Source of the DNA: Bacillota bacterium
GTDB taxonomy: Bacteria > Bacillota > Clostridia > Christensenellales > SZUA-584
Assembly (NCBI GenBank): GCA_023460085.1
Contig: JAEWRI010000037.1
Location: forward strand, 1 to 64,000
Direction of reading: 5' to 3'
Length of the DNA: 64,000 nucleotides
Part shown: positions 17,244-24,728 of the stretch, in pieces
Layout: each line of letters begins with the position of its first letter
How positions within the stretch are numbered: the stretch's first letter is position 1
The notes under the pieces: model-generated
The model's database searches: none
Told to the model about the DNA's origin: nothing
The model's input: only the letters and a program-made list of their open reading frames with translations
Position numbers and translations under genes: made by a program

Positions 17244-18413
17244 TTACCCCTCCTGCCGCGGCGCTTTCAGCCTGAAGCCGGTCCAGACCCTATACAGAAC
17301 CAGTGCGGCAGCGCAGAAAACGGCCCCCAGCCCGAACGCCCAGCCCACGCCCCCATCGGCCAGCGCACCAAACGCAAGGTTGGTGAATATGGCGAGCGCA
17401 TTCATCATGCTGGAATACACCGAAAGCATTGTGGCGCGGTTGGCCGACGTCACCTGCCGGTTCTGTATCTCCACGCCGACAGGATAAAACACGGAGGCGG
17501 AAACCCGCAGCACCGCGACGCACGCCACCGCCAGCACCGGGCTGACCGCAACCGCCGCGACGCCGCACGCAATCGCGCTGGCCGCCAGCAGCACGCCGCC
17601 GAGCCTCTTTTCACCGATTCGGAGCGTCAGCCTGCCGGAAAGCGCTGCAGTAAGACCCGCCACCGTAACAAGTATGTGTAAATATCCCATCGCTGCAGGC
17701 GCAATCCCGGCACGCAGGTACAGCGGCTGATTCATAAATACCGTCAGCGTCTGGCTGCTCTCCGCAAGCAGCGCCGCCGCCGCAAGAAACAGCAGGAAAC
17801 GGCGGCCTCCTTTCAGCGCGTCCATCACGGCGCGTGCGCTCTCGCGCAGGCCCGCACGGCAGTGTGATTCCACGTGCACCTCGCCCAGCGCCAGCGTCAG
17901 CAACATCGATATCCCGTACGACGCCACCGTCAGCAGCCCCGCCAGCGCATAGTCGCTGCCGATAAAAACCGAGTAAACTACAGACGCCGCGACGAGGCCC
18001 GCCGTACCCATCGCGGAATAGACGCCAAAGACACGCGGACTGTGTTGCTCTCCGGCAGACCGGTACAGATATGCCGAGTCGCAGCCCGACAATCCCGAAA
18101 GCACGACAGAAAGCATCAGCCGCTCCGCGAGGAAAGTGCCGAAGCCTCTGGCCTGCCAGAATACGATCTTCGACGCGAAGAAAAGCACATTGCAGATAAC
18201 AAGCGTTCGTTTATACCCAATGCGGTCTGCCACATACCCCCACGGGATTTCGAGCAGTATCAGCAGCGCGAGGGAGATGCCCTCTATCAGGGTGATCTGA
18301 AACAGCGTTACGCCCTGCGCCTGACGGTAGAGCGTCGCAATGGGCCCGTAGAACACCATGCCCTGAAGCAGCGCAATGGCGTACATGAGCCTTACATTTC
18401 GTTGGGAATGCAT
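17244..18413 (-). CDS. Major facilitator superfamily exporter
   Basis: A 389-residue, 12-helix MFS protein. The loop 2-3 motif is present (PWGYVADRIGYKRTL, about residues 56-70). Its general pattern is that of drug exporters such as macrolide or multidrug efflux proteins, but the substrate cannot be read. The start is ATG at 18413: GGAGG lies 8 bases upstream inside the longer frame that begins at 18428. It is preceded by a promoter, a five-codon ORF and an intrinsic terminator (18439-18560), which indicates attenuation control. An HTH regulator gene is transcribed divergently. Confidence 0.88.
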   Translation of the reverse strand: MHSQRNVRLMYAIALLQGMVFYGPIATLYRQAQGVTLFQITLIEGISLALLILLEIPWGYVADRIGYKRTLVICNVLFFASKIVFWQARGFGTFLAERLMLSVVLSGLSGCDSAYLYRSAGEQHSPRVFGVYSAMGTAGLVAASVVYSVFIGSDYALAGLLTVASYGISMLLTLALGEVHVESHCRAGLRESARAVMDALKGGRRFLLFLAAAALLAESSQTLTVFMNQPLYLRAGIAPAAMGYLHILVTVAGLTAALSGRLTLRIGEKRLGGVLLAASAIACGVAAVAVSPVLAVACVAVLRVSASVFYPVGVEIQNRQVTSANRATMLSVYSSMMNALAIFTNLAFGALADGGVGWAFGLGAVFCAAALVLYRVWTGFRLKAPRQEG

Positions 18414-18438
18414 AAAAAGAACCTCCATTTAAGCACAG

Positions 18439-18463
18439 CAAAAATACGCTGAAAACTCAGCGT
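18439..18463 (-). terminator. Leader terminator (candidate attenuator) of the MFS gene
   Basis: ACGCTGA and TCAGCGT form a perfect 7-bp stem with a four-base loop, followed on the minus strand by ATTTTTG. It lies between the MFS promoter and the MFS start codon, so it cannot be the terminator of another gene unless the leader itself is the unit it ends. Confidence 0.75.
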
Positions 18464-18481
18464 CCCAATACAGTTACTGTC

Positions 18482-18499
18482 TTAAATGGGGCAATGCAT
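18482..18499 (-). CDS. Candidate leader peptide MHCPI
   Basis: ATG-CAT-TGC-CCC-ATT-TAA on the minus strand, with GGAGG (18514-18510) ten bases upstream. It ends 18 bases before the leader terminator. Short leader ORFs of this kind sense ribosome stalling in inducible antibiotic-resistance genes. Translation is not shown. Confidence 0.5.
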   Translation of the reverse strand: MHCPI

Positions 18500-18531
18500 G
18501 AAATGGCATCCTCCGGAAATTTTGATACTTT

Positions 18532-18560
18532 AGTATACTCCGCCCGATGCACGCCGTCAA
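18532..18560 (-). promoter_or_regulatory. Promoter of the MFS exporter gene
   Basis: TTGACG (18560-18555), a 17-base spacer and TATACT (18537-18532) on the minus strand. The transcript would start near 18525, giving a leader of about 110 bases. An ATACT-TT-AGTAT inverted repeat overlaps the -10. Confidence 0.75.
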
Positions 18561-18584
18561 TCCGCCAACTTGTCAGCGCCTGTT

Positions 18585-18599
18585 GACATATAATATGTC
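18585..18599 (+). promoter_or_regulatory. Perfect palindrome at the HTH gene promoter (candidate operator)
   Basis: GACATAT-A-ATATGTC is a perfect 7+1+7 palindrome containing the -10 hexamer TATAAT (18589-18594). It lies 16 bases before the ATG of the HTH gene, with AAGGAG between. Its position suggests an autoregulatory operator. Confidence 0.6.
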
Positions 18600-18615
18600 G
18601 GCAAGGAGAAGCGGT

Positions 18616-19071
18616 ATGGATATTGTACGGGGATTCAATACGCGCACGGCGCTGGAGCATCTCATTTTTCTCAGCGGGCAAAGCATCGTCGAGGTCTGCC
18701 GCGCACTTTCCGTCACGCCGCAGCAGTTTTCCGACTGGATTAAGCGGCGGCGTCCCATCCCGGAGGAACGACTGTCTCAGCTTTCCGCGTATTTCGCGGT
18801 GCCGCCCGCCATGCTCGCGGACGAAAAACGCTTCGCAAGCGGCCTCAGCCGCCTCTCCGCCATAGAGCTGGAAATGCTCGTCGTGTCCTGGGAGACAAAG
18901 ATGAGCGCATCACCCCAAGCGAAGGCCGAGCTGGCGCACCGCAGCGCGCAGCTGGAAATCGAGCGTCAGAAGCAGCTGCGCATTGCGCGGCTCGCGGCGC
19001 TGCTGGACAGGGACGACGCGGCGCTGATGGCGCGCATCGACCGCTTTATCATGGAACTGGAGCAGCAATAA
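18616..19071 (+). CDS. HTH (XRE-like) transcriptional regulator
   Basis: A 151-residue protein. Residues about 15-60 form a Cro/CI-type helix-turn-helix (SIVEVCRALSVTPQQFSDWIKRR) followed by a short helix ending in PPAML. The remainder is a long charged helix (residues about 85-150), probably for dimerisation. AAGGAG lies 8 bases before the ATG. It is divergent from the MFS exporter and has a perfect palindrome over its own -10, so it probably regulates itself and perhaps the exporter. Confidence 0.8.
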   Translation: MDIVRGFNTRTALEHLIFLSGQSIVEVCRALSVTPQQFSDWIKRRRPIPEERLSQLSAYFAVPPAMLADEKRFASGLSRLSAIELEMLVVSWETKMSASPQAKAELAHRSAQLEIERQKQLRIARLAALLDRDDAALMARIDRFIMELEQQ

Positions 19072-19201
19072 GACCCGGGCTCGGATAGGTCTCTCATGGA
19101 TATTTCGTCTGGCATTCCCGACATCTTGGCGTGCAACAAACCAACCAAGCCGCCGCGCAATCTGGCAGCAGTCCTTATCGGCCTATGACGCGGCACTCGC
19201 T

Positions 19202-19528
19202 TCAGCGGTGCGCGGAGGCGGTTGCGCGCTCCTGCGCCACCCGTTCAATCTGCTGGCATACGCCTGTGAAATTGCGCCGCACTTCATCACTGCCATAGCG
19301 CAGTACGGCTACATCGCCGTCGGAAACGAACTTGCCCGCAGCACCGTCAATTTCCACAATCAGCCCGGCCCGGCGGCAATAGAAACGATTGTACTGCCCT
19401 TCAGCTGTTCTTTTGCGTTGGAATCGAATCGGATAAGAGCGCAGAAAATTACGCCACAAATGCCTCTGCTCCTCCGTCATATCCCTCGCACCGGAAGCCT
19501 TCTCCATACCGCCGTTTTTTTGCAACAT
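19202..19528 (-). CDS. Degenerate DUF559-like endonuclease-fold protein
   Basis: A 108-residue ORF. It keeps the DUF559 framework: TEEQRHLWRNFLRSY, FQRKRTAEGQYNRFYC, LIVEIDG and VLRYGSDEVRRNFTGV. Compared with the family pattern I know, the acidic residue before FYC is Arg, and about 20 residues between EIDG and VLRY (where H, D and R normally lie) are missing. It is therefore unlikely to be a working nuclease. GAGAGG lies before the chosen ATG. It is beside a cluster of palindromes, a setting typical of mobile or decaying DNA. Confidence 0.6.
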   Translation of the reverse strand: MLQKNGGMEKASGARDMTEEQRHLWRNFLRSYPIRFQRKRTAEGQYNRFYCRRAGLIVEIDGAAGKFVSDGDVAVLRYGSDEVRRNFTGVCQQIERVAQERATASAHR

Positions 19529-19650
19529 AAAAAACCTCTCAATCCACTGCTGCGGAAAAGCTTCACAGGGAACGTCGTTGTTCCCGATCTGTTTTTCTTC
19601 GCTTGTTTTAGTGTATTCGACATACCCTACAGGATACCCTTTTGTCCGAC

Positions 19651-19679
19651 AAAAAAGCCGCGCCATACAGGCAGCGGCT
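19651..19679 (-). terminator. Intrinsic terminator; left copy of a flanking repeat
   Basis: AGCCGC pairs with GCGGCT around a 12-base loop and the minus strand continues TTTTTT. The same 24-base hairpin (AGCCGCGCCATA...GGCAGCGGC) recurs at 19868-19891, so the pair flanks the palindrome cluster as direct repeats. Confidence 0.75.
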
Positions 19680-19700
19680 CAGACTGCTGACTGGTATCTC

Positions 19701-19845
19701 TTGGAGGCTCTGCCTCCAAACCACCGCTTAAGGGATACATCCCTTAAGAATCCCATCAGTGAGATGCTTCAAGAAGGCATTTCCCACGTGTCTTTTCCTT
19801 CTTTTCTTCAAGAAGAGAAGCAGGTGTTCGAGGGCAGCGCCCTCG
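19701..19845. repeat. Cluster of four palindromes
   Basis: The palindromes are TTGGAGGC/GCCTCCAA (19701-19719), CTTAAGGG/CCCTTAAG (19727-19748), TCTTC/GAAGA (about 19805-19816) and CGAGGGC/GCCCTCG (19829-19845). The first two joined by CCACCG resemble hairpin-pair elements I recall as dispersed in Clostridia genomes. No ORF is supported in the 386 bases between the DUF559 and racemase genes; this cluster and its two flanking hairpins account for most of it. Confidence 0.65.
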
Positions 19846-19867
19846 CGAAAGGTTTGTCATCAAGCTG

Positions 19868-19891
19868 AGCCGCGCCATAATTGGCAGCGGC
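19868..19891. repeat. Right copy of the flanking hairpin repeat
   Basis: AGCCGCGCCATAATTGGCAGCGGC matches the terminator hairpin at 19656-19679 apart from a few central bases. Unlike that copy it has no U-tract. It lies 24 bases after the racemase stop. Confidence 0.65.
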
Positions 19892-19914
19892 AGTGTTTCG
19901 CTATTGCGACGTTA

Positions 19915-20616
19915 TTATCTCACGCCGATTTGTTGATAGTATTCGAGGATACGATCCACGTGAATGCCGGTCGTGTTGAGGAACGGTATGCCGAATTCAT
20001 CCCGTGTCAGTATCAGCGGAAGCTCCGTGCATCCCAGCACGATACCGTCGATGCGTTCATCGTCCAACATCCGGCGCACGATCCCCAGCAGTCCTTGCCG
20101 CGTATCGTCCAGAAAAACGCCGTGCTCAATTTCGGAAAACAGCTTCTGTTCGATATACCGCTGTTCCTCATCATCAGGCACAACCACTGAAATTCCCGCC
20201 TTGTCAAACTCATCCTGATAATAGCGGCTCTGCATGGTAAACCGGGTCCCCAGCAGTCCAACCTTCTTCAGCCCCAGTATTGCCGCCTCGCTGCACGCTG
20301 CCTCCACAATGCTTACCAGCGGAATGCCGCAAGCCTTAAGCACCCTGCTGAAAATGACGTGCGGCGTATTGGAGGCGATGAAGGCGAAATCCGCGCCCGC
20401 AGCGTGAAGCGCCCGGACGGCATCCGTCAGCAAGCGGGTTAATCCGTCCCAGTCCTGACGCGCCACGTATTCCAGCATTCCGGTCATGTTGATGCTGTTG
20501 ACGATAATCTCCGGATACCCGTCATTATCCATTGTCTGGCGGTATTGCCGGATAATGCGCTGGTAATAATCCACGGTGGATTCCGGACCGATGCCGCCCA
20601 CCATACCGATTTTCAT
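19915..20616 (-). CDS. Aspartate/glutamate racemase family protein
   Basis: A 233-residue protein with the family opening (MKIGMVGGIGPESTVDYY) and the second catalytic Cys in LGCTELPLI (near residue 195). The first catalytic position, normally Cys in CNTxH, reads ASNTPH (near residue 82), so a Ser replaces it. Enzymes lacking one Cys exist in this family (as I recall, E. coli YgeA has Thr there) and can still racemise some amino acids. It probably interconverts an acidic amino acid. It lies 57 bases downstream of the alpha/beta hydrolase on the same strand. Confidence 0.8.
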   Translation of the reverse strand: MKIGMVGGIGPESTVDYYQRIIRQYRQTMDNDGYPEIIVNSINMTGMLEYVARQDWDGLTRLLTDAVRALHAAGADFAFIASNTPHVIFSRVLKACGIPLVSIVEAACSEAAILGLKKVGLLGTRFTMQSRYYQDEFDKAGISVVVPDDEEQRYIEQKLFSEIEHGVFLDDTRQGLLGIVRRMLDDERIDGIVLGCTELPLILTRDEFGIPFLNTTGIHVDRILEYYQQIGVR

Positions 20617-20673
20617 TCCAATTCTCCTTATCCGGCAACCTGCCCGTGCTTTTACCTGTCTCGTATTGCCGCG

Positions 20674-21540
20674 TCATGCCCCCAGCAAAAACGCTAGAAT
20701 CATCATTTTCTCATCCTCCGTGAGGACGCACATATGGCCGCGGCCCGTGAGCTCATATGCCGCACAATCGGAAAACAGCCGCCGCGCCTGCGGCAGCACC
20801 CGCTCCGCCGGAAACAGGCAGTCCTTTTCGGCCGCCATCACCAGCACCGGCACCGCGCTGGGTACCGCAAGACGGATGTTTCCGGGCATTCCCGCTTTTA
20901 TCCGTACATGCTCCAGGCTCAGCCGCACCGTCTCGCGGGTATCCGCGTCAATGTTGTCCTCACTCAGCGCCATGGGCAGCATGCATCGGACGAGATACCT
21001 TTCACGGTGCGTGGCACGATACAGCAGCAGGGGCGAAATCATACTCACGCTGACCGCCCCGGCATTACGGATGCCCGAGGGCACTATCAGAACCGACCTT
21101 GCTACCTTTTCCGGAACGGTGCTGATGGCCCGGGCCAGCACCCCGGCCCCGAAGGAACCGGCACAGCACCGCACGCTTTGAAACCCCAGCGCTGTGATTA
21201 CGTCGCCCAGCCAATAGCCATAGTCGCTGCCGCCCGGCGGCAGACTCACTTCCGCGCTCTTTCCCGGGTGCCCGATGATATCGACCGCGTACAAATGGAA
21301 TTCGCTCAGCAGAAACCGGAACAACAGCAGGTTATAAGCGCTCGTGGCGTTGCCCCCATGCAGCAGCACCAGCGGCATACCCTTCGCGTTGCCGGTCTCT
21401 ACGATGTGCGTTGCGCCATAGCGCGTGTCTACGTAAATATCCCGAAAAGGCGCTCCCAGCTTTTCCAGCTGCGCGTCGTACAGCGCCAGTATCGCATCCC
21501 GGCTGCCCGCATGCCTGTATATGGTTTTTCTGCCGCCCAT
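20674..21540 (-). CDS. Alpha/beta hydrolase
   Basis: A 288-residue alpha/beta-hydrolase. It has the oxyanion-hole motif LLHGGNA (about residue 60), the nucleophile elbow CAGSFGAG (Ser near 129), a probable acid in AEKDCLFPAE (near 234) and the His in GRGHMCVL (near 266). The sequence resembles carboxylesterase- or BioH-like proteins of Bacillota with the N-terminal YRHAGSRDAILALYDAQL segment; the substrate is unknown. No signal peptide is present. It is the first of two genes, followed by the racemase. Confidence 0.82.
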   Translation of the reverse strand: MGGRKTIYRHAGSRDAILALYDAQLEKLGAPFRDIYVDTRYGATHIVETGNAKGMPLVLLHGGNATSAYNLLLFRFLLSEFHLYAVDIIGHPGKSAEVSLPPGGSDYGYWLGDVITALGFQSVRCCAGSFGAGVLARAISTVPEKVARSVLIVPSGIRNAGAVSVSMISPLLLYRATHRERYLVRCMLPMALSEDNIDADTRETVRLSLEHVRIKAGMPGNIRLAVPSAVPVLVMAAEKDCLFPAERVLPQARRLFSDCAAYELTGRGHMCVLTEDEKMMILAFLLGA

Positions 21541-21653
21541 CTTTGCCCCTGCCTCGCCGGCGCATGCCGGTCAGTCCGTGATACCCGCCAGCCAAGCTTA
21601 CGCCTTATATCCGCTTTCTTTGGAAACCCGCCCCTGATTCCGGGCATAAACAG

Positions 21654-21673
21654 GGCCGGATTGTCATCCGGCC
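21654..21673 (-). terminator. Hairpin downstream of the SDR gene
   Basis: GGCCGGAT and ATCCGGCC form a perfect 8-bp stem with a TGTC loop, 10 bases after the SDR stop. The U-tract is poor (CTGTTTATG), so it may be a weak terminator. Confidence 0.5.
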
Positions 21674-21682
21674 ATGATCCCG

Positions 21683-22444
21683 TTATTCGCTGCGCGCACC
21701 CTTCCCCAGCATGCGGCTGTATGCAAAGCGGAGCAGCCACCGTGTGGGCATCAGGCGGGAAAGCCAGCTCGCCGCCCTGAACTTTATACCCGGCACAATT
21801 ACGCGTTTTTTCCTCAGCATTTGCCTGACGGCATATTCCGCCACGACCGCGCTGGGCAGCCCTTTGCCAAAATCGTGCGCCTGCGCAATCCGGTTGAAAT
21901 CCGTCGGCACCGGTCCCGGACACAGCGCGCACACATGCACGCCGCTGTTGCGTCTGCGCAGTTCTTCCCAGACAGCCTCGGTGATACGCAGCACATATGC
22001 CTTGGAGGCATAGTAGGTCGCCATCATCGGGCCGGGCAGAAACGCGGCCAGAGAAGCCACGTTCAGGATATACCCTCTGTCCCTCTCCACAAAGTCCCGG
22101 AGGAATAGCTTGGTCAGTATATGCACGGCGCGGACGTTGACGTTTATCATATCCAGCTCGACGTCAAGGCTCGTGCTGTGAAAGGGGCCCACCAGGCCGA
22201 AACCCGCGTTATTGATCAGCACGTCGATGGCTTCGTCTTTTGTCTGCTCGTAGAGCGCCCTGCAATGATCCTCCCGCGACAGATCGAGCGCGATGACCCG
22301 CGAGGGGACAGGCAGTTCACTCTTGAGCTGCTCCAGAAGCTCCTCCCGCCGCGCAACCAATATCAGCTCAAATCCCCGCTTCGCCAGCGCGTGTGCCATG
22401 TCGCGCCCGATGCCCGCGCTGGCCCCTGTAATCAACGCTTTCAT
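21683..22444 (-). CDS. Short-chain dehydrogenase/reductase
   Basis: A 253-residue classical SDR: nucleotide motif TGASAGIG (residues 6-13), NNAG near residue 82 and the catalytic YYASK near 151-155 with an upstream Ser region. The C-terminus has a basic, hydrophobic stretch (FRAASWLSRLMPTRWLLRFAY), as in membrane-associated SDRs of the DltE/YqjQ type. The start at 22444 has AAGGAAGG upstream. It lies 25 bases after pgi on the same strand and may be cotranscribed. The substrate is unknown. Confidence 0.87.
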   Translation of the reverse strand: MKALITGASAGIGRDMAHALAKRGFELILVARREELLEQLKSELPVPSRVIALDLSREDHCRALYEQTKDEAIDVLINNAGFGLVGPFHSTSLDVELDMINVNVRAVHILTKLFLRDFVERDRGYILNVASLAAFLPGPMMATYYASKAYVLRITEAVWEELRRRNSGVHVCALCPGPVPTDFNRIAQAHDFGKGLPSAVVAEYAVRQMLRKKRVIVPGIKFRAASWLSRLMPTRWLLRFAYSRMLGKGARSE

Positions 22445-22469
22445 GCCGGATACCTTCCTTGCGGTGCGC

Positions 22470-23819
22470 TCACAGTATCCATGCTCCGTCCTTCGCGGGA
22501 CGCGCATCCATCTCCGCCTTCTTGGCTTCGAAGCCCGCTTTGCCCATCAGCGCGAAGGTCGCCTTTTTGCCCTCTTCCACACCGGGCTGATCGAACGCGT
22601 CGATGCCCAGCAGCTCTCCGGCGTAGGCTGTGGCCATCTCGAAGAAGTGCAGCAGCGCGCCCACGCTGTATTCCGTCACCCCGGGCAGCGCCACCGTGAT
22701 GTTCATCCTGCCCGCCTTGCAGAGCGCGTACTCCGTCGCGCTGCGCTCAGCCTCCAGCAGCTCTCCGAAGGTGTGTCCCGAAAGGAAGGCGATATCGTCC
22801 ACGTATTCAAACGCCGCGGAGATGGACAGGTCGCGGCGGAACTCGTCCACCTTCAGAAAGGTAATCAGCTTGTCATAAGGGCCTTCGGTGTAAAGCTGCA
22901 CCTGAGAATGCTGATCCGTTACGCCCAGCGCCTTCACCGGGGTCTGGCCCGCAAAAACCTCCTTGCCGTCCAGCCCGAGGCGCTTGCCCAAAGACTCCGC
23001 CCAGAGCTGCGCGTACCAGTCCGCCATAAACTTCAGGCTGTCTGCATAGGGCAGCATCACCGAGACGTTTACGCCTCTGCGCATCGCGAGCACATGCAGC
23101 AGCGCAAACAGCGACGCAGGGTTGTTCCCTTCTGCAGAGCAGCGCGCGTCCATGTCCGCCGCGCCGCGCAGCATCGCACGGATGTCAAAGCCGCACACCG
23201 CCGCGGGCAGCAGCCCCACCGGCGTCAGCTCTGAGAAGCGCCCGCCCACATCGCCCGGAATGTAGAAGGTTCTCAGCCCTTCCTCCTGTGCGATTCGGAT
23301 GAGGTTGCCGTTCTTTTCATCCGTTGTCGCAATCATGTGCTCTTTGAGCGGCAGGCCCGCTTTCTTCAGGCGGTCGGCCACAGTCATCATCTGCGCCATG
23401 GTCTCGGAGGTCTTGCCGGACTTGGTCACGGCATTAAACGCGGTTTTTTTCAGATCCAGCCCATCCAGCACGCGCGCGAAGCGCTCCGGATCCACATTGT
23501 CCTCCACGACGAGGCGGACAGGACAGCTTCCCGTATCCAGCGCCTGATGCACCGCGATAGGCCCCAGCGCGGAACCGCCGATGCCCAGCACCACAAACGT
23601 ATCAAACCGGCTGCGGATCTCCGCCGCGGCCGCCTCAATATCCGCCAGAATGGCTTCCGGCATCGCGGGCAGCTTGCGGAAGCCCAGCGGCTTTCCCATA
23701 AGCCGCTGGTGCGCTGCGGCAAGCTCCGGCTGGGCGGCTGTGATTTCCTCCGCGGCAAAGCCATGCTCCCCTATCATCGATGTCATTACGTTGTTGAAGT
23801 CGAATGTCAGCTTGCTCAT
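22470..23819 (-). CDS. pgi: Glucose-6-phosphate isomerase
   Basis: A 449-residue enzyme converting glucose 6-phosphate and fructose 6-phosphate in glycolysis and gluconeogenesis. Visible features are VLGIGGSALGP (about residues 75-85), the phosphate-binding SGKTSET loop (near 140), GGRFSELTPVG (near 203-213) and the C-terminal QPGVEEGKK (near 415). The length fits the short bacterial PGI form. The start at 23819 has AGGGAGG upstream; the open frame extends upstream without an SD. It diverges from the gene at 23914. Confidence 0.96.
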   Translation of the reverse strand: MSKLTFDFNNVMTSMIGEHGFAAEEITAAQPELAAAHQRLMGKPLGFRKLPAMPEAILADIEAAAAEIRSRFDTFVVLGIGGSALGPIAVHQALDTGSCPVRLVVEDNVDPERFARVLDGLDLKKTAFNAVTKSGKTSETMAQMMTVADRLKKAGLPLKEHMIATTDEKNGNLIRIAQEEGLRTFYIPGDVGGRFSELTPVGLLPAAVCGFDIRAMLRGAADMDARCSAEGNNPASLFALLHVLAMRRGVNVSVMLPYADSLKFMADWYAQLWAESLGKRLGLDGKEVFAGQTPVKALGVTDQHSQVQLYTEGPYDKLITFLKVDEFRRDLSISAAFEYVDDIAFLSGHTFGELLEAERSATEYALCKAGRMNITVALPGVTEYSVGALLHFFEMATAYAGELLGIDAFDQPGVEEGKKATFALMGKAGFEAKKAEMDARPAKDGAWIL

Positions 23820-23913
23820 GAATCCTCCCTGTGATTTCATAAATTGATACATCCGCGGCGCAAGTACTATTCTTTCCTCCGCACGGAATATATTTCGTTG
23901 AGGTGATATTTTG

Positions 23914-24438
23914 ATGGAACCGCAGAAAAACCGGCGTACACTCTTTGCTGCGCTGGGAGTATCGTTCGCACTGCTGGCCGGGGCCATACTGACCGGGCTG
24001 CTGCTAAACGAAGAGGGCAGCGTAGCCGCGTTCTCCACCGCGGCCGATACCGCGTACTTTTCGGTAAAGGTAGTGGAGGGATACAGTGAAACGCCGCTTT
24101 CGGGCGCGCAGGTCGTCATCGTGGGCACGGGCGAGAGCTATGAGACCGGCAGCGACGGACAGACCTCCGTCATCGCCGTACCCGCCGTGCGCGATACGCG
24201 CTATGACGAGGTTCTTCCCAAGCCGTGGGCCGAGGTATCGCTGATCGTCTACAAGGATGGTTACATTCCTTATGCGCTGTTCTACCTTCAGGTGATGGAA
24301 GGAGAGACCCGCGAGGGCGTAAAAATCCTGCTCTTCGAAGAAGGCGCATCCACCAGCACCGAGCCCTTCTCCATCATCGAAGGCCCAAACCGCACCTGGG
24401 TAGACGCGCTCGTCGAAAAATACCGCCCCACCGGCTGA
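23914..24438 (+). CDS. Membrane-anchored protein with carboxypeptidase-regulatory-like domain
   Basis: A 174-residue protein. One N-terminal hydrophobic segment (about residues 11-30) anchors an external domain. Residues about 48-140 look like a beta-sandwich of the carboxypeptidase-regulatory/transthyretin-like type (FSVKVVEGYSETPLSGAQVVIVGTG, then GSDGQTSVIAVPA, then YKDGYIPYALFYLQV). GAGGTGAT precedes a TTG at 23911 and this ATG. It converges on minE with a 6-base gap. The role is unknown. Confidence 0.7.
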   Translation: MEPQKNRRTLFAALGVSFALLAGAILTGLLLNEEGSVAAFSTAADTAYFSVKVVEGYSETPLSGAQVVIVGTGESYETGSDGQTSVIAVPAVRDTRYDEVLPKPWAEVSLIVYKDGYIPYALFYLQVMEGETREGVKILLFEEGASTSTEPFSIIEGPNRTWVDALVEKYRPTG

Positions 24439-24444
24439 TATCGT

Positions 24445-24717
24445 TTAATATTTGTTGCGGCCGAGGTTCTTCACGCTGCGGATCGGAATATCGGCAGTCA
24501 GCCGTGTCGCGCCCTGGCCGCCTTCGGTGGTGTTGCGGATCTCTACGTCAAAATCCTCCACGTCCACCTCGAAGTACTTGGAAATCACGCCGATGATATC
24601 GCGCCGCAGCATCTCCATTACATTGCTGGAGGGCGACGTACCCGCACGGTCATGAATGAGCACAAGCTTCAGGCGCTCCTTCGCCACGCTGCTGGATCTC
24701 GTTTTGGTGTGTGCCAT
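24445..24717 (-). CDS. minE: Cell division topological specificity factor MinE
   Basis: A 90-residue MinE. The N-terminal part AKERLKLVLIHDRAG is the MinD-binding helix region, and the C-terminal half (MEMLRRDIIGVISKYFEVD) is the dimerisation domain. It stimulates MinD ATPase so that MinCD oscillates and the division site is placed at mid-cell. It is the last gene of pbp2-minC-minD-minE, 11 bases after minD. Confidence 0.95.
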   Translation of the reverse strand: MAHTKTRSSSVAKERLKLVLIHDRAGTSPSSNVMEMLRRDIIGVISKYFEVDVEDFDVEIRNTTEGGQGATRLTADIPIRSVKNLGRNKY

Positions 24718-24728
24718 AAACCACCCTC

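Noticed and set aside
19651..19891. Possible CRISPR array
   Set aside because: The repeats are different palindromes of unequal length with no regular spacers and no cas genes.
22470..24128. N-terminal extension of pgi to 24128
   Set aside because: The extra 103 residues do not resemble PGI and overlap a divergent gene; ATG 23819 has a good SD.
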